From NCBI RefSeq assembly GCF_003390925.1, contig NZ_QUBS01000085.1, forward strand, positions 1 through 64,000: a stretch of 64,000 bases of DNA, in the 5' to 3' direction. Made by a program: the position numbers and the translations under genes. The notes below the pieces were generated by a model, which made no database searches, was not told the DNA's origin, and was given only the letters and a program-made list of their open reading frames with translations. Shown one piece after another: positions 53,799-63,852 of the stretch (position 1 is the stretch's first letter; the number at the start of each line of letters is the position of its first letter). This DNA is from Trinickia diaoshuihuensis. GTDB taxonomy: Bacteria; Pseudomonadota; Gammaproteobacteria; Burkholderiales; Burkholderiaceae.

Positions 53799-54398
53799 AT
53801 GGAAAAGAATCGGCTGGAAGCGTTTAGCGACGGCGTAATGGCCGTCATCATCACGATCATGGTGCTCGATTTGAAAGTGCCGCACGGCGAAGACTTGGCG
53901 GCGCTTGCGCAGCTATGGCCGATTGCGCTGAGTTACGTGCTGAGCTTTATTTACGTCGGCATCTACTGGAACAACCACCATCACATGTTGCAGGCCACGC
54001 GGCGTGTGAACGGCGCGATCCTCTGGTGGAATTTGCATTTGCTGTTCTGGCTGTCGTTGCTCCCGTTCAGCACGGGATGGATGGGCGAAAACCACTTCGC
54101 GCGCTGGCCCACCGTGCTCTACGGCTTGAATCTGCTCACTTGCGCATTGGCGTGGACGTTGTTGCAGACCGGCCTCGTCCGCCATCACGGACCCGACAGC
54201 CTGCTCGCGCGGGCCATCGGTAAAGGCGCCAAGAGCAAGGTCTCGCCATTCTTATACCTATCGGGCATCGCGGCCGCGTGGATCGGCTATCCGAGCATCG
54301 GGCTCGCCTTCTTCGCGGGGACGGCGCTGCTCTGGCTGATCCCGGACCGTCGCGTCGAACGTCTGGTGGAGGCGCGCGACGCGAGTCAGGACCGCTGA
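53799..54398 (+). CDS. TMEM175-family potassium channel-like protein
   Basis: This 199-residue protein of the DUF1211/TMEM175 family begins MEKNRLEAFSDGVMAVIITIMVLDLKVP. The RxxxFSD motif of helix 1 is diagnostic for bacterial TMEM175, which forms tetrameric K+ channels. Five or six helices follow, with YWNNHHHMLQATRRVNG after helix 3. The open frame extends upstream to 53445, but the added part is basic and non-homologous. Together with KirBac at 33.6 kb it is the second potassium channel in the window. Confidence 0.9.
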   Translation: MEKNRLEAFSDGVMAVIITIMVLDLKVPHGEDLAALAQLWPIALSYVLSFIYVGIYWNNHHHMLQATRRVNGAILWWNLHLLFWLSLLPFSTGWMGENHFARWPTVLYGLNLLTCALAWTLLQTGLVRHHGPDSLLARAIGKGAKSKVSPFLYLSGIAAAWIGYPSIGLAFFAGTALLWLIPDRRVERLVEARDASQDR

Positions 54399-54537
54399 GC
54401 GCGCTTTGCGGGCGCTTTCCGTGGAATGCCCTCCGGGAATCTTCGCCGAACCGCCGCCGACCGCGTCAACCATCGCGTTCGGGCACCGTTAACGGGATGA
54501 AGCACTTCGCTTCACGCCACTTCAGGAGGGGATGGTT

Positions 54538-54867
54538 ATGTTGAATAAATTTGTTTTGGCTGCGATTGCCGGTATGTTCGCGGTGGGCGTGGCGCACGCC
54601 CAGGCTTCGGCGAGCACGGCGGCGGCCCCTGCCGCTGCGTCGGCATCGGCCCCGAGCGGCGGCTGCGAAGCCAAGGCGGTCGGCAAGAACGGCAAACCGC
54701 TCGCCGGCGCCGCGAAGTCGTCGTTTGTCAAGAAGTGCCAGGCCGATGCGATGAAAGCGGCCAAAGCCGGTTGCGAAGCGAAAGCTGTCGGCTCGAACGG
54801 CAAGCCGCTCGCGGGCGCGGCTAAGTCGTCGTTTGTGAAGAAGTGCGAGGCCGACGCAGCTAAATAA
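54538..54867 (+). CDS. PsiF-repeat secreted protein
   Basis: This 109-residue protein has a signal peptide cut after VAHA, an alanine/serine-rich linker and two PsiF repeats. Each repeat reads CEAKAVGKNGKPLAGAAKSSFVKKC or a close copy (about 42-68 and 78-104). AGGAGG lies 8 bases before the ATG at 54538, which is preferred over the ATG at 54532. PsiF was first described as phosphate-starvation induced in E. coli; its function is unknown. Confidence 0.9.
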   Translation: MLNKFVLAAIAGMFAVGVAHAQASASTAAAPAAASASAPSGGCEAKAVGKNGKPLAGAAKSSFVKKCQADAMKAAKAGCEAKAVGSNGKPLAGAAKSSFVKKCEADAAK

Positions 54868-54960
54868 GGGAACACCCCTTATGGGTGTCGAACGCGCCGG
54901 CGCCGCCCTCGCGGCGACGCGGTGCGTTCGCCAAGGCGCCTTGGCCGAACCCGAACGCGA

Positions 54961-55131
54961 TTAACCGACGCTCGGCTCGCCTTCGCCGGGCCGCTGCCCC
55001 GGCTTGTCGGCCGGGGATTGGCGGCGCGACTTGTCATCGCGCTCGGGCATGCGGCTGCGTGCGTCATCGCTATGATGAGCCGGCTTGGGTTGGTCGGCCA
55101 TGTGTTGCGCTTCGTTGCTATTGCGGTTCAT
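54961..55131 (-). CDS. small hydrophilic hypothetical protein
   Basis: This 56-residue ORF (MNRNSNEAQHMADQPKP...) is very hydrophilic, rich in Asp, Arg, Pro and Lys, and ends in GEGEPSVG. A GGGGGC stretch precedes the ATG. The composition is unlike a shadow of a coding region, since no gene lies opposite. It may be a real small, disordered protein. The evidence is limited to composition and ribosome binding site. Confidence 0.5.
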   Translation of the reverse strand: MNRNSNEAQHMADQPKPAHHSDDARSRMPERDDKSRRQSPADKPGQRPGEGEPSVG

Positions 55132-55379
55132 ATTCGCCCCCACGGTCGTTGGATGGTCCTAAGCTCCGACGCAATAAGCGGGCCTGTAGGTCGATCTCTC
55201 CCCCGCTTACGACACCCCACCGCCTAAATCTTCCGCGGATTCAACCCTGTTTTTCCCGCATCGCGAAAAATGTAACGAGCCCTTAGCTTTTCTCGCGTGC
55301 CGCCGACAACCAGATTGATGGCGCATCCTTAGCTGCACGCATTCGGGGATGCCGGTCGGATTTCATATTGAGGGCACGC

Positions 55380-56339
55380 ATGTCTAGCCACGACATCATG
55401 CACGATGAGCGTACGCAGCTCACGAGCAAGAACAAGTTCGAACTTCTTCTATTCCGTCTGGGCACCGCACGCCCCGGGATGGCGCCGGCGCTGTACGGCA
55501 TCAACGTATTCAAGGTTCGCGAAATCATCACCAACCGCGAGATCACGCCGATCGCCGGGGCCCCGGAGGCCGTGAGCGGTGCGATCGACATTCGCGGGCA
55601 GATCATTCCCGTGATCGACTTGTGCCGCTTGACGGGCAACACGCCGTCGCGCGAGCCGAACATCTTGCTGATTACCGAATTCGCGCGCACGACGCAGGCG
55701 TTCGCGGTCGAAGACGTCGATGACATCGTGCGGCTCGAATGGAGCCAAGTGCATCCCGCGGAATGCGCGGGTGGCACCGGGTACATCACGAGCATGGCGC
55801 GCTTTAACGGCGATTCGGGCGAGCTGCGCCTGGCCCAGGTGCTCGACGTCGAGCAAGTCATGCGCGACGTGTTCCCCGAGCAGCATCGCGACGTGAACAA
55901 GGCCGAGCTCAGCGCGGAGGTGAAGTACGCGGCCGGCGGCGGCAAGATCCTGGCCGCCGACGACTCCGCTTTCGCGCGTTCGTTGCTCGATCAGGCGCTC
56001 ACCGCCATTGGGGCACCGCACGTCATCGCCAACACGGGCGAGGAAGCGTGGCAAATGCTGCTGCGTTACGCGGATGAGGCCGAGAAGGAAAAGGTGCAGG
56101 CACGCGAGAAGATCGCACTCGTCATCACCGATTTGGAAATGCCGGAGATGGACGGCTTCATGCTGACGCGCCGGATCAAAGCGGACGAGCGGCTCAAGCA
56201 TATTCCCGTCATCATTCATTCGTCGCTGACGGGTTCGGCCAACGAAGCGCACGTCCGCAACGCGGGGGCGAACGGGTATGTCGCCAAGTTCGCGCCGCAG
56301 GAGTTGTGCGCGGCGATTACGGAAGCGTTGGCGTCGTAG
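55380..56339 (+). CDS. cheV: chemotaxis coupling protein CheV
   Basis: This 319-residue protein joins an N-terminal CheW-like domain (about 17-175) with a C-terminal receiver domain (about 185-315). The CheW part has NKFELLLFRLG, YGINVFKVREIITNREITPI and GAIDIRGQIIPVIDLCRL. The receiver has the acidic pair in ILAADDSAFARS, the phospho-acceptor aspartate in VITDLEMPEMDGFML, and the conserved lysine near YVAKFAP. CheV links receptors to CheA and adapts the response. GAGGG precedes the ATG. No cheA or cheW gene is adjacent. Confidence 0.95.
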   Translation: MSSHDIMHDERTQLTSKNKFELLLFRLGTARPGMAPALYGINVFKVREIITNREITPIAGAPEAVSGAIDIRGQIIPVIDLCRLTGNTPSREPNILLITEFARTTQAFAVEDVDDIVRLEWSQVHPAECAGGTGYITSMARFNGDSGELRLAQVLDVEQVMRDVFPEQHRDVNKAELSAEVKYAAGGGKILAADDSAFARSLLDQALTAIGAPHVIANTGEEAWQMLLRYADEAEKEKVQAREKIALVITDLEMPEMDGFMLTRRIKADERLKHIPVIIHSSLTGSANEAHVRNAGANGYVAKFAPQELCAAITEALAS

Positions 56340-56544
56340 CTGATCGGCAGTTCCGGAAACGACTCATCGTCTTGATCGAACGACGTGATAGCGGGGCAAG
56401 GTAGAAATCGTCGGAGCTTTCGCGGTTACGGCCGGTTACACAAGTGACACTCCGACCGTACCTGCCGCGACTTCGTCCTCCTACAATCTGCGTCGTTCGT
56501 CGTAGTCTGGCATCCGCCAGAACCGGGCAGGACTGGAGAATTGT

Positions 56545-56823
56545 ATGAAGCGCGCCACCCTTTTTCTCGCAGTGGGAATTTCCGCTGCCTGCGCGTCCAG
56601 CGCTGCATTCGCTCACACGGACATCGGCGTTTTTCTAGGCGTTCCCGGTCCGGTCTATGCCGCGCCACCTCCGGTGGTGTACGAGGCGCCGCCTCAGGTG
56701 GTCTACGCGCCGGCGCCGGTCTATGGCTACGGATACCGCTATGAAGGCGAGGACGACGAGCACCGATGGCATGACCACGGTCGGCATCGTGGATGGGAAC
56801 ACCATCGTCATGACGACGATTGA
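56545..56823 (+). CDS. small exported proline- and histidine-rich protein
   Basis: This 92-residue protein has a signal peptide cut after AAFA, then a VYEAPPQVVYAPAPVYGYGYRY-like segment of Pro/Val/Tyr repeats and a C-terminal tail rich in His, Asp and Glu (EHRWHDHGRHRG, HHRHDDD). GGAG lies before the ATG. The His/Asp tail suggests metal binding in the periplasm, and the Tyr/Pro part resembles PXPV-type repeats. The function is unknown. Confidence 0.7.
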   Translation: MKRATLFLAVGISAACASSAAFAHTDIGVFLGVPGPVYAAPPPVVYEAPPQVVYAPAPVYGYGYRYEGEDDEHRWHDHGRHRGWEHHRHDDD

Positions 56824-56865
56824 GTTGAGGCGTCTGTACTCGCAAAAAACTTTCCGTAATCAGTG

Positions 56866-56891
56866 AGAAGCGTTTATGTCTAAACGCTTCT
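56866..56891. terminator. bidirectional hairpin between convergent genes
   Basis: An 11-bp perfect stem, AGAAGCGTTTA/TAAACGCTTCT, with loop TGTC lies between the histidine-rich protein gene and the convergent glmS stop. It lacks a clear T-run on either side but its position suits a two-way terminator. Confidence 0.65.
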
Positions 56892-56930
56892 ACTTCCGTT
56901 ACGCAGATCCGTCGTTGCTGTAACCCTTCC

Positions 56931-58748
56931 TCACTCCACCGTCACCGACTTCGCCAAATTCCGCGGCTTATCGACATCGGTCCCACGCGCGCACGCCGTG
57001 TGATAAGCGAGCAACTGCAGCGGCACGACGTGCAGGATCGGCGAGAGCATGCCGTAATGCTCCGGCATTCGAATCACGTGCATGCCTTCTTCGTTGACGA
57101 TCTTCGTATCGGCATCGGCGAACACATAAAGCTGGCCACCCCGCGCGCGCACTTCCTGCATGTTCGACTTGAGCTTCTCCAGTAGCGCATCGTTCGGCGC
57201 CACCGTTACGACCGGCATCGCTTCCGTCACGAGCGCGAGGGGCCCGTGCTTCAACTCGCCGGCAGGATAAGCCTCGGCATGGATGTACGAAATTTCCTTG
57301 AGCTTGAGCGCGCCTTCCAGCGCGATCGGGTAATGCAGCCCACGCCCCAAAAACAGCGCGTTTTCCTTGCGCGAAAACTCCTCCGCCCACGCGATGATCT
57401 GCGGCTCGAGCGCGAGCACGCTATTCAACGCGGCCGGCAGATGGCGCAGTTGCTTCAAATAATCGGCTTCCTTCGCCGCATCCACATACCCGCGCATCTT
57501 CGCAAGCGTAACCGCTAGCGTGAACAGCCCCACGAGTTGCGTCGTAAACGCCTTCGTCGACGCAACGCCGATCTCACGCCCCGCATGCGTCAAAAATTGC
57601 ATCTCGGTCAAACGCACCATCGCACTCGTGCTGACGTTGCACACCGCCAGCGTATGACGATGACCCAGTTCCTGGGCGTGCTTTAACGCAGCCAGGGTAT
57701 CGGCCGTCTCGCCCGATTGGGAAATGACGACGACCAGCGCCTTCGGATTCGGTACCGACTCGCGATAGCGATACTCGCTCGCGATCTCGACCTGGGTCGG
57801 GATCTTGGCAATCGATTCGAGCCAGTATTTCGCCGTCGATCCCGAGTAGTAACTCGTGCCGCAGGCGAGAATCAAGATGCTGTCGATCTCGTCGAAGGCC
57901 GCTCCCGCCTTCTCGCCGAACAGTTCGGGAGCGAACGCTTCTCCGGCCGGGATCGTGTCGGAGATCGCACGCGGTTGCTCGAAGATCTCCTTTTGCATGA
58001 AGTGGCGATACGGCCCGAGCTCCACCGCGCCGCCATAGGCCTGCACGGTACGGATCTCGCGCTCGACGGTCTTGCCGTCGCGATCGCTGATGCGCACGCC
58101 GTCGAGCGTGAGTTGGCACACGTCGCCTTCTTCGAGGAACATGAACCGCTCGGTGCTGCCCGCCAGCGCCAACGCATCCGATGCCAGGAAGTTCTCGCCC
58201 TGCCCCACGCCGACGACGAGCGGCGAGCCTTGGCGCGCGCCCACTACCGTATGCGGCTCGTCCTTGTGCATGACCGCGATCGCGTAAGCGCCGTGCAATT
58301 GCTTCACTGCTTCGCAGACGGTCTCGTACAAGCTGCCGCGATAAAGACTGTGAATCAGGTGGGCGATGACTTCGGTGTCCGTCTGCGAGACGAATTCGTA
58401 TCCCTTGGCCCGCAGCATCTCGCGCAACGATTCGAAGTTCTCGATGATGCCGTTATGGACGAGCGCGACGGTATCGCGGGAAAAAATCGGATGCGCATTG
58501 TTGGTGACGGGTGCGCCATGCGTCGCCCAACGCGTGTGCGCAATGCCGGTCACGCCTTCGAGATGGCCGTCGCGCACCTGTGCGTCGAGGTCGGCCACGC
58601 GCGCCACGCTGCGCGCGCGGCGCGGCTCGCCGCCTGCAAGCACGGCCACGCCGCACGAATCGTAGCCTCGATATTCGAGGCGGCGCAGCCCTTCGACGAG
58701 GATCGGAACGATATTACGCTGCGCACAAGCGCCGACGATGCCACACAT
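56931..58748 (-). CDS. glmS: glutamine-fructose-6-phosphate aminotransferase (isomerizing)
   Basis: GlmS makes glucosamine-6-phosphate from fructose-6-phosphate and glutamine, the entry to UDP-GlcNAc. The 605-residue protein starts [12 protein letters not shown], where the cysteine after the removed methionine is the glutaminase nucleophile. [11 protein letters not shown] and the class II amidotransferase domain (about 2-220) follow. Two SIS sugar-isomerase domains (about 285-425 and 455-595) include [22 protein letters not shown] and the C-terminal KSVTVE. It is on the same strand as glmU, 108 bases downstream of it. No glmS ribozyme is seen. Confidence 0.98.
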   Translation of the reverse strand: MCGIVGACAQRNIVPILVEGLRRLEYRGYDSCGVAVLAGGEPRRARSVARVADLDAQVRDGHLEGVTGIAHTRWATHGAPVTNNAHPIFSRDTVALVHNGIIENFESLREMLRAKGYEFVSQTDTEVIAHLIHSLYRGSLYETVCEAVKQLHGAYAIAVMHKDEPHTVVGARQGSPLVVGVGQGENFLASDALALAGSTERFMFLEEGDVCQLTLDGVRISDRDGKTVEREIRTVQAYGGAVELGPYRHFMQKEIFEQPRAISDTIPAGEAFAPELFGEKAGAAFDEIDSILILACGTSYYSGSTAKYWLESIAKIPTQVEIASEYRYRESVPNPKALVVVISQSGETADTLAALKHAQELGHRHTLAVCNVSTSAMVRLTEMQFLTHAGREIGVASTKAFTTQLVGLFTLAVTLAKMRGYVDAAKEADYLKQLRHLPAALNSVLALEPQIIAWAEEFSRKENALFLGRGLHYPIALEGALKLKEISYIHAEAYPAGELKHGPLALVTEAMPVVTVAPNDALLEKLKSNMQEVRARGGQLYVFADADTKIVNEEGMHVIRMPEHYGMLSPILHVVPLQLLAYHTACARGTDVDKPRNLAKSVTVE

Positions 58749-58856
58749 GGGGATATTCCTTTAGCAAAAACCGATCTTGCTGGGTTCTTTAATCATTCGG
58801 CGCAATGGCGCGCGCGTCGGTGCGCAAACGCATGCGTCGTGACAATCGCGCGGCGC

Positions 58857-60218
58857 TCAGCTCTTTTTCTTGACGGGGCGCACGTAACCGTCGCGCGTCA
58901 CCTGCGTCTTCTCGTTGAGCACGAGCGTGCCTTCGGGGACGTCTTTCCATACCGTCGTGCCGGCCGCGATCGTGACGCCGCGACCCACGCGCACGGGCGC
59001 CACGAGTTGCGTGTCGGAACCGACGAATACGTCGTCCTCGATCACGGTGCGGAACTTGTTCGCGCCATCGTAGTTACAGGTGATCGTCCCAGCGCCGACG
59101 TTGACTCGCGCACCGATGTCGGCGTCGCCGATATAGGTCAGATGGTTCGCTTTCGCCCCTTCGCCGAGCGTCGCATTCTTCACTTCGACGAAATTGCCCA
59201 CATGCGACTGATCGCCGAGCACGGCGCCGGGACGCAGCCGCGCATACGGTCCGAGTACGGCGTTCGCGCCTACCTGGGCACCCTCGATATGCGTGAACGG
59301 TTCGATACGCGTGTTCGCGCCGATGGCCGCATCGCGCAACACGCAATTGGCGCCGACGGTCACACCGTCGCCCAGCGTGACGTTGCCCTCGAACACGCAG
59401 TTCACGTCGATGGAGACGTCACGTCCGCATGTCAGCGAGCCGCGCACGTCCAAGCGTGCCGGATCGATCACCGTCACGCCGCCGTCGAGCAATGCGTCCG
59501 CCACATTGCGCTGATGGATCCGTTCGAGTTCCGCCAACTGAGCTTTGCTGTTCACGCCGAGCGTTTCCCAGATTTCGTCCGGCTGCGTCGTCACCACATC
59601 GAAGCCCGCTTCGATCGCGTGCTCGACGACGTCGGTCAAATAGAACTCGCCCTGGGCGTTGTCGTTGCGCAGCGCGCCGAGCCACATCGCCAACTGCGCC
59701 GTGGGCGTAACGACGATGCCCGTGTTGATTTCGGCGATGCGCAGTTCGTCGGCCGTGGCGTCCTTTTGTTCGACGATGCGCGTCACATAACCGCCCGCGT
59801 CGCGCACGATGCGGCCATAGCCGCTCGGATCGTCCAGCGTGACCGTGAGGATGCCGTAGCGCCCTTCGACGGCCGCGTCGGCCAAACGCTTGAGCGTCGA
59901 GGCTTTCGTAAGCGGCACGTCGCCATAGAGCACGAGCGTGGGCAGCGCCGGATCGAGCAGCGGCAACGCCTGCTGCACGGCATGGCCCGTACCGAGCTGT
60001 TCGGCTTGCAGCGCGAACGCGATATCGGGTGCCGCGACGGCTTCGCGCACCGCATCGGCGCCGTGCCCGACGACCACGACGATCCGCGCAGGCGCAAGCG
60101 TGCGCGCGGTATCGACGACATGCGCGAGAAGCGGCCGGCCGGCCAGCCGGTGAAGCACCTTCGGCAGCGCGGAGCGCATGCGCTTGCCGGTGCCTGCAGC
60201 CAATATGACGATGTTCAT
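58857..60218 (-). CDS. glmU: bifunctional UDP-N-acetylglucosamine pyrophosphorylase / glucosamine-1-phosphate acetyltransferase
   Basis: GlmU carries out the last two steps to UDP-GlcNAc. The 453-residue protein begins [23 protein letters not shown], the nucleotidyltransferase signature, and has [11 protein letters not shown] and LYGDVPL. The second half is a left-handed beta-helix of hexapeptide repeats (about 250-440), with the acetyltransferase site region around [26 protein letters not shown]. The start at 60218 replaces an upstream ATG at 60236. Pairing with glmS is the usual Burkholderia arrangement. Confidence 0.98.
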   Translation of the reverse strand: MNIVILAAGTGKRMRSALPKVLHRLAGRPLLAHVVDTARTLAPARIVVVVGHGADAVREAVAAPDIAFALQAEQLGTGHAVQQALPLLDPALPTLVLYGDVPLTKASTLKRLADAAVEGRYGILTVTLDDPSGYGRIVRDAGGYVTRIVEQKDATADELRIAEINTGIVVTPTAQLAMWLGALRNDNAQGEFYLTDVVEHAIEAGFDVVTTQPDEIWETLGVNSKAQLAELERIHQRNVADALLDGGVTVIDPARLDVRGSLTCGRDVSIDVNCVFEGNVTLGDGVTVGANCVLRDAAIGANTRIEPFTHIEGAQVGANAVLGPYARLRPGAVLGDQSHVGNFVEVKNATLGEGAKANHLTYIGDADIGARVNVGAGTITCNYDGANKFRTVIEDDVFVGSDTQLVAPVRVGRGVTIAAGTTVWKDVPEGTLVLNEKTQVTRDGYVRPVKKKS

Positions 60219-60329
60219 GGCATCGGCGAAAAACAAAGAGACAAAGTGGACGATTTTAGCATGCGGCCCTTCCCGTAAAGGCTGCGCGACACAAGGCTCC
60301 AGCGCCGCCTCCCACGGTGCCGGCCCGCG

Positions 60330-61328
60330 TCAAAGTTCGTCGAACGGCACGAACGAAATAGCCTGTCCGTTGCCGGATGCGCCGTTCCCATCGGTCGCGC
60401 ACGGTTCGTCGTCGAAGGCGATGTCCCCGAGCGGATCGGCATGCCCCGTCGCGCGCAGGCCCGCGAACGGAAACAGCGACGCGTCCATCAGATGCGAGGG
60501 CACCACGTTCGACAGCGCGTTGAACATATTGTCGACGCGCCCCGGAAAACGCTTGTCCCAATCGCGAATCAGCGCCTTCATTTCCGCACGTTTCAGGTTG
60601 GGCTGACTACCGCACAAATTGCAAGGAATGATCGGGAACGCACGCAATTGCGCGTATTTTTCGAGATCGACTTCCTTCACATAGGCAAGCGGGCGGATCA
60701 CGATATTCTTGCCGTCGTCCGATTGCAGCTTGGGTGGCATACCCTTGAGCTTGCCGCCGTAGAACAGATTCAGCAGCATCGTCTGCAAGATGTCGTCGCG
60801 GTGATGGCCGAGCGCGATTTTCGTCGCGCCGAGTTCGCCCGCCACGCGATAAAGAATGCCGCGCCGCAGCCGCGAACAGAGCGAACAGGTGGTCTTGCCC
60901 TCGGGCACGAGGCGCTTGACGATGCTGTAGGTGTCCTGATTCTCGATATGAAACGGCACGCCCACTTGCTTCAAGTACTCGGGCAGCACGTGCTCGGGAA
61001 AGCCTGGTTGCTTTTGGTCGAGGTTGACGGCGACGAGATCGAAATGGATCGGCGCCCGCTCCCGCAAGCGCAAAAGGATGTCGAGCATCGCATAGCTGTC
61101 CTTGCCGCCCGACATGCACACCATGACCTTATCGCCATCCTCGATCATGTTGAAGTCGCCGATCGCCTGGCCCACGAGGCGGGCAAGCCGCTTGAACAGC
61201 TTGTTGTTTTCGTACGCTTCCTTCTGCTCGCGCCGGGTCAGCGCGCGGCGCACGCTGTCTTGATCGGTTTCGGCCGCCCCCTCGGGGCGCGTTTGCGCGG
61301 CGGACGCGATCGATTCGGGCGCGTTCAT
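60330..61328 (-). CDS. ttcA: tRNA 2-thiocytidine biosynthesis protein TtcA
   Basis: TtcA thiolates cytidine 32 in tRNA using an Fe-S cluster and ATP. The 332-residue protein has the PP-loop [10 protein letters not shown] (about residues 72-81) and the two CxxC pairs, [10 protein letters not shown] and [10 protein letters not shown], that hold the cluster. [29 protein letters not shown] is characteristic. The last 40 residues are a variable tail. AAGAGGA precedes the ATG. Its start overlaps the folB stop, so the two are co-translated. Confidence 0.97.
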   Translation of the reverse strand: MNAPESIASAAQTRPEGAAETDQDSVRRALTRREQKEAYENNKLFKRLARLVGQAIGDFNMIEDGDKVMVCMSGGKDSYAMLDILLRLRERAPIHFDLVAVNLDQKQPGFPEHVLPEYLKQVGVPFHIENQDTYSIVKRLVPEGKTTCSLCSRLRRGILYRVAGELGATKIALGHHRDDILQTMLLNLFYGGKLKGMPPKLQSDDGKNIVIRPLAYVKEVDLEKYAQLRAFPIIPCNLCGSQPNLKRAEMKALIRDWDKRFPGRVDNMFNALSNVVPSHLMDASLFPFAGLRATGHADPLGDIAFDDEPCATDGNGASGNGQAISFVPFDEL

Positions 61329-61726
61329 CGGGATTCCTCTTTGATGCGAAATACTTCGACGCCCACGGCGTCGCAATCGGGATAGACGTCGGGCTTTTCC
61401 GTCGAGACGGAAACGGCCCGCACGCGCGGATGCTCGAGGATGGCCGCCGCGATGTCGTCGCACAGCGTCTCTTGCAGATGAATATGCCCGCGACCGACGC
61501 GCGCGGCGATCGTCGCGCGCATAAAGTCGTAGTCGAGCACTTCGTGCAGTTTGTCTTCGACCGGCGTCGTTTGCGCCAGCGGCACGAACAGTTCGACATT
61601 GATCACGACGCGCTGCTCTCCGCGCTTTTCGAACTCGTGCACGCCGATGTTGATAAAGACTTCGTAATTGCGCAGGAACAGCCTGCGGCAGTCGGCGAGC
61701 CGGGGATGCAAAAGAGCGGCAACCAT
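61325..61726 (-). CDS. folB: dihydroneopterin aldolase
   Basis: FolB cleaves dihydroneopterin in folate synthesis. The 133-residue protein has [66 protein letters not shown] and [23 protein letters not shown], all family features. GGAAC lies before the ATG at 61726; an alternative ATG at 61753 adds nine residues. The stop overlaps the ttcA start (ATGA). A FolM-like reductase lies immediately upstream. Confidence 0.93.
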   Translation of the reverse strand: MVAALLHPRLADCRRLFLRNYEVFINIGVHEFEKRGEQRVVINVELFVPLAQTTPVEDKLHEVLDYDFMRATIAARVGRGHIHLQETLCDDIAAAILEHPRVRAVSVSTEKPDVYPDCDAVGVEVFRIKEESR

Positions 61727-61796
61727 GTTCGTTCCAATCAAAATATGCGCCACGGCGCAAGGGGCCCGATGCGGCCCGGGCCGGGGCCGGCGCGTC

Positions 61797-62618
61797 TTAA
61801 CGCGTCAAAAACATTACATCACGCGAAAGCGGCACCAAATGCTGGCCGCCGTCCACGACGAGCGTCGTACCCGTCACCCCGCCCGCGCGTGCCAAATAGC
61901 AAGCCGCTGCGACGATATCGTCCGATGTCGAGGCCCGGTGAAGCGGCGTCACTTGATGAGCGCGCACGAACTCCTCGGGCGTTTGGTCGGCCGAGCGCAA
62001 CGTCAAGCCCGGCGCGAGCCCGACGACACGCACCTTCGGCGCCAGCGCCTGCGCCAGCGTGACCGTGGCGGTTTGCAGCGCGGCCTTCGACAGCGTGTAC
62101 GACAAATAGTCGGGGTTCAAGTTGTACAGCTTCTGATCCAACACGTTGATGACAACGCCGCGCAGCGTCTCGTCTTGCCTCGCGGCATCGGGCGTCGCCT
62201 CGAACAGCGCGCGCGCCAGCAGGAGCGGCGCGCCGACGTTCACCGCCATATGCGCGAGCAGCGATGCATAGCCCGCGTCGCGCGCGGTGTCTTCGACAAA
62301 ACGCGACGCGTTGTTGACGATGCACTGCGGCCTGCCGAGCGCATGCGTGCAAGCCGCGACGAGTCCGGCGGCCTCGTGCTCGAGCGCCAAATCGGCGGCC
62401 AGCGCGACGGCGCGGCGGTTGAGCGCGCGAATCTCCTCGACCAGCGTATCGGCCTCGGCCCGGGATGTACCGTAGTGGACGGCGACATCCCATCCGTCCG
62501 CCGCGAAGCCGAGCGCGAGCGCACGCCCGATACGCCGCGCCGCCCCGGTGACGAGCACGACGCGCGAAGGCGAAGCCGGTACACCGGCGTCAGAACGGGA
62601 ATCGACGGAGACGGTCAT
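61797..62618 (-). CDS. SDR-family pteridine/dihydromonapterin reductase-like protein
   Basis: This 273-residue short-chain dehydrogenase has VVLVTGAARRIGRALALGFA, where the TGxxRRIG variant is typical of FolM and pteridine reductases, INNASRF-like NAD region and the catalytic pair YTLSK (Y and K). LAPGLTLRSADQTPEEF follows. In E. coli FolM makes tetrahydromonapterin. Its position just before folB supports a pterin role, though the substrate is inferred. It is divergent from the methyltransferase gene with only 13 bases between the starts. Confidence 0.85.
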   Translation of the reverse strand: MTVSVDSRSDAGVPASPSRVVLVTGAARRIGRALALGFAADGWDVAVHYGTSRAEADTLVEEIRALNRRAVALAADLALEHEAAGLVAACTHALGRPQCIVNNASRFVEDTARDAGYASLLAHMAVNVGAPLLLARALFEATPDAARQDETLRGVVINVLDQKLYNLNPDYLSYTLSKAALQTATVTLAQALAPKVRVVGLAPGLTLRSADQTPEEFVRAHQVTPLHRASTSDDIVAAACYLARAGGVTGTTLVVDGGQHLVPLSRDVMFLTR

Positions 62619-62631
62619 TTACAATGCCGGG

Positions 62632-63852
62632 ATGAATCAAAACGCTCACGAACCCGCTAGTTTACCCGTTCCGGCCGCCGATGCACGGCAAGCCAGCGCC
62701 CAACTCGTCGCGCACATCCGCGATGCGATCGCGGCCGGCGCAGGTTGGCTCCCGTTCGACCGCTACATGGAACTTGCCCTTTACACGCCGGGGCTTGGGT
62801 ACTACAGCGGCGGGGCGCGTAAATTCGGCCGCCGGGCCGAGGACGGCAGCGATTTCATCACGGCGCCCGAACTCTCGCCGCTCTTTGCACGCACGCTCGC
62901 TCGCGCATTGGCCCAAGCGCTGGAGACAAGCGGCACGTGTCAGTTGATGGAATTCGGTGCCGGAACGGGGCGTCTTGCCGCCGGGATCTTGGCGGCCCTC
63001 GATGCGCTCGGCGTCTCGATCGACACTTACGCCATCGTCGATCTTTCCGGCGAGCTGCGCGAACGTCAGCGGCAGACGATCGAAGCGTTCGGGGGCCCGC
63101 TGGCCTCCCGCGTGCGCTGGCTCGATGCGCTGCCGGCGCAGTTCGAGGGCGTCGTGCTCGGCAATGAGGTGCTCGACGCGATGCCGGTTCAACTGTACGC
63201 GCGCACGGGCGGCGTCTGGCGCGCGCGCGGCGTGGGTTTGAGCGAGGCGGGCGCGCTGCGTTTCGAAGCGCGCGCGCTCGGGGCGCCCGGAGTGCAGTTG
63301 TCGAACGAGGACGCGGCGGTGCTCGCGCAGCTCGACGCGGAAATCGATCCGGACGTCGATTACGTGGCCGAAACGCACGGCGCGGGTGCGGGATTCACGC
63401 GCACCGTGTGTTCGATGCTCACGCGCGGGGCGGCGTTTTTCATCGACTATGGTTTCCCGCGCGCCGAGTACTACCATCCGCAACGCACCGAGGGCACGTT
63501 GATGTGCCACTACCGGCACCATGCTCACGGCGACCCGTTTCTTTACCCAGGCTTGCAGGACATCACGGCCCACGTGGAATTCACCCGCATCGCCGAAGCG
63601 GGCGTGGAAACGGGGGTGGATCTGCTCGGCTATACGTCGCAGGCCCGCTTCTTGATGAATGCGGGGATCACGGACGTCTTGTCCGAAATCGATCCGTCCG
63701 ACGCCGCGAACTTTCTGCCGGCGGCCAACGCCGTGCAAAAGCTGTTGTCCGAAGCGGAAATGGGGGAGCTATTCAAGGTGATCGCGTTCTCGCGCGGCAT
63801 CGAGGGGACCCTCGACGCCTTCTCGCGCGGAGATCGGTCGCATACGCTTTGA
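62632..63852 (+). CDS. MidA-family (NDUFAF7-like) SAM-dependent methyltransferase
   Basis: This 406-residue protein belongs to the DUF185/MidA family, whose mitochondrial member methylates an arginine of complex I. The conserved start region LPFDRYMELALYTPGLGYYSGGARKFG, FITAPELSPLF, the SAM motif LMEFGAGTGRLAAGIL (about 105-120), VLGNEVLDAMPVQLY and FIDYGFPRAEYYHPQRTEGTLMCHYRHH are all present. The start at 62632 was chosen; the frame begins earlier inside the opposite SDR gene. The bacterial substrate is not known. Confidence 0.93.
   Translation: MNQNAHEPASLPVPAADARQASAQLVAHIRDAIAAGAGWLPFDRYMELALYTPGLGYYSGGARKFGRRAEDGSDFITAPELSPLFARTLARALAQALETSGTCQLMEFGAGTGRLAAGILAALDALGVSIDTYAIVDLSGELRERQRQTIEAFGGPLASRVRWLDALPAQFEGVVLGNEVLDAMPVQLYARTGGVWRARGVGLSEAGALRFEARALGAPGVQLSNEDAAVLAQLDAEIDPDVDYVAETHGAGAGFTRTVCSMLTRGAAFFIDYGFPRAEYYHPQRTEGTLMCHYRHHAHGDPFLYPGLQDITAHVEFTRIAEAGVETGVDLLGYTSQARFLMNAGITDVLSEIDPSDAANFLPAANAVQKLLSEAEMGELFKVIAFSRGIEGTLDAFSRGDRSHTL

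Noticed and set aside
58749-58856. A glmS ribozyme upstream of glmS
   Set aside because: The ribozyme is known from Gram-positive bacteria and the 108-base gap here shows no matching core.
57717-60278. An 853-codon plus-strand frame
   Set aside because: It runs antisense through glmS and glmU and has no recognisable domain; both opposite genes are certain.
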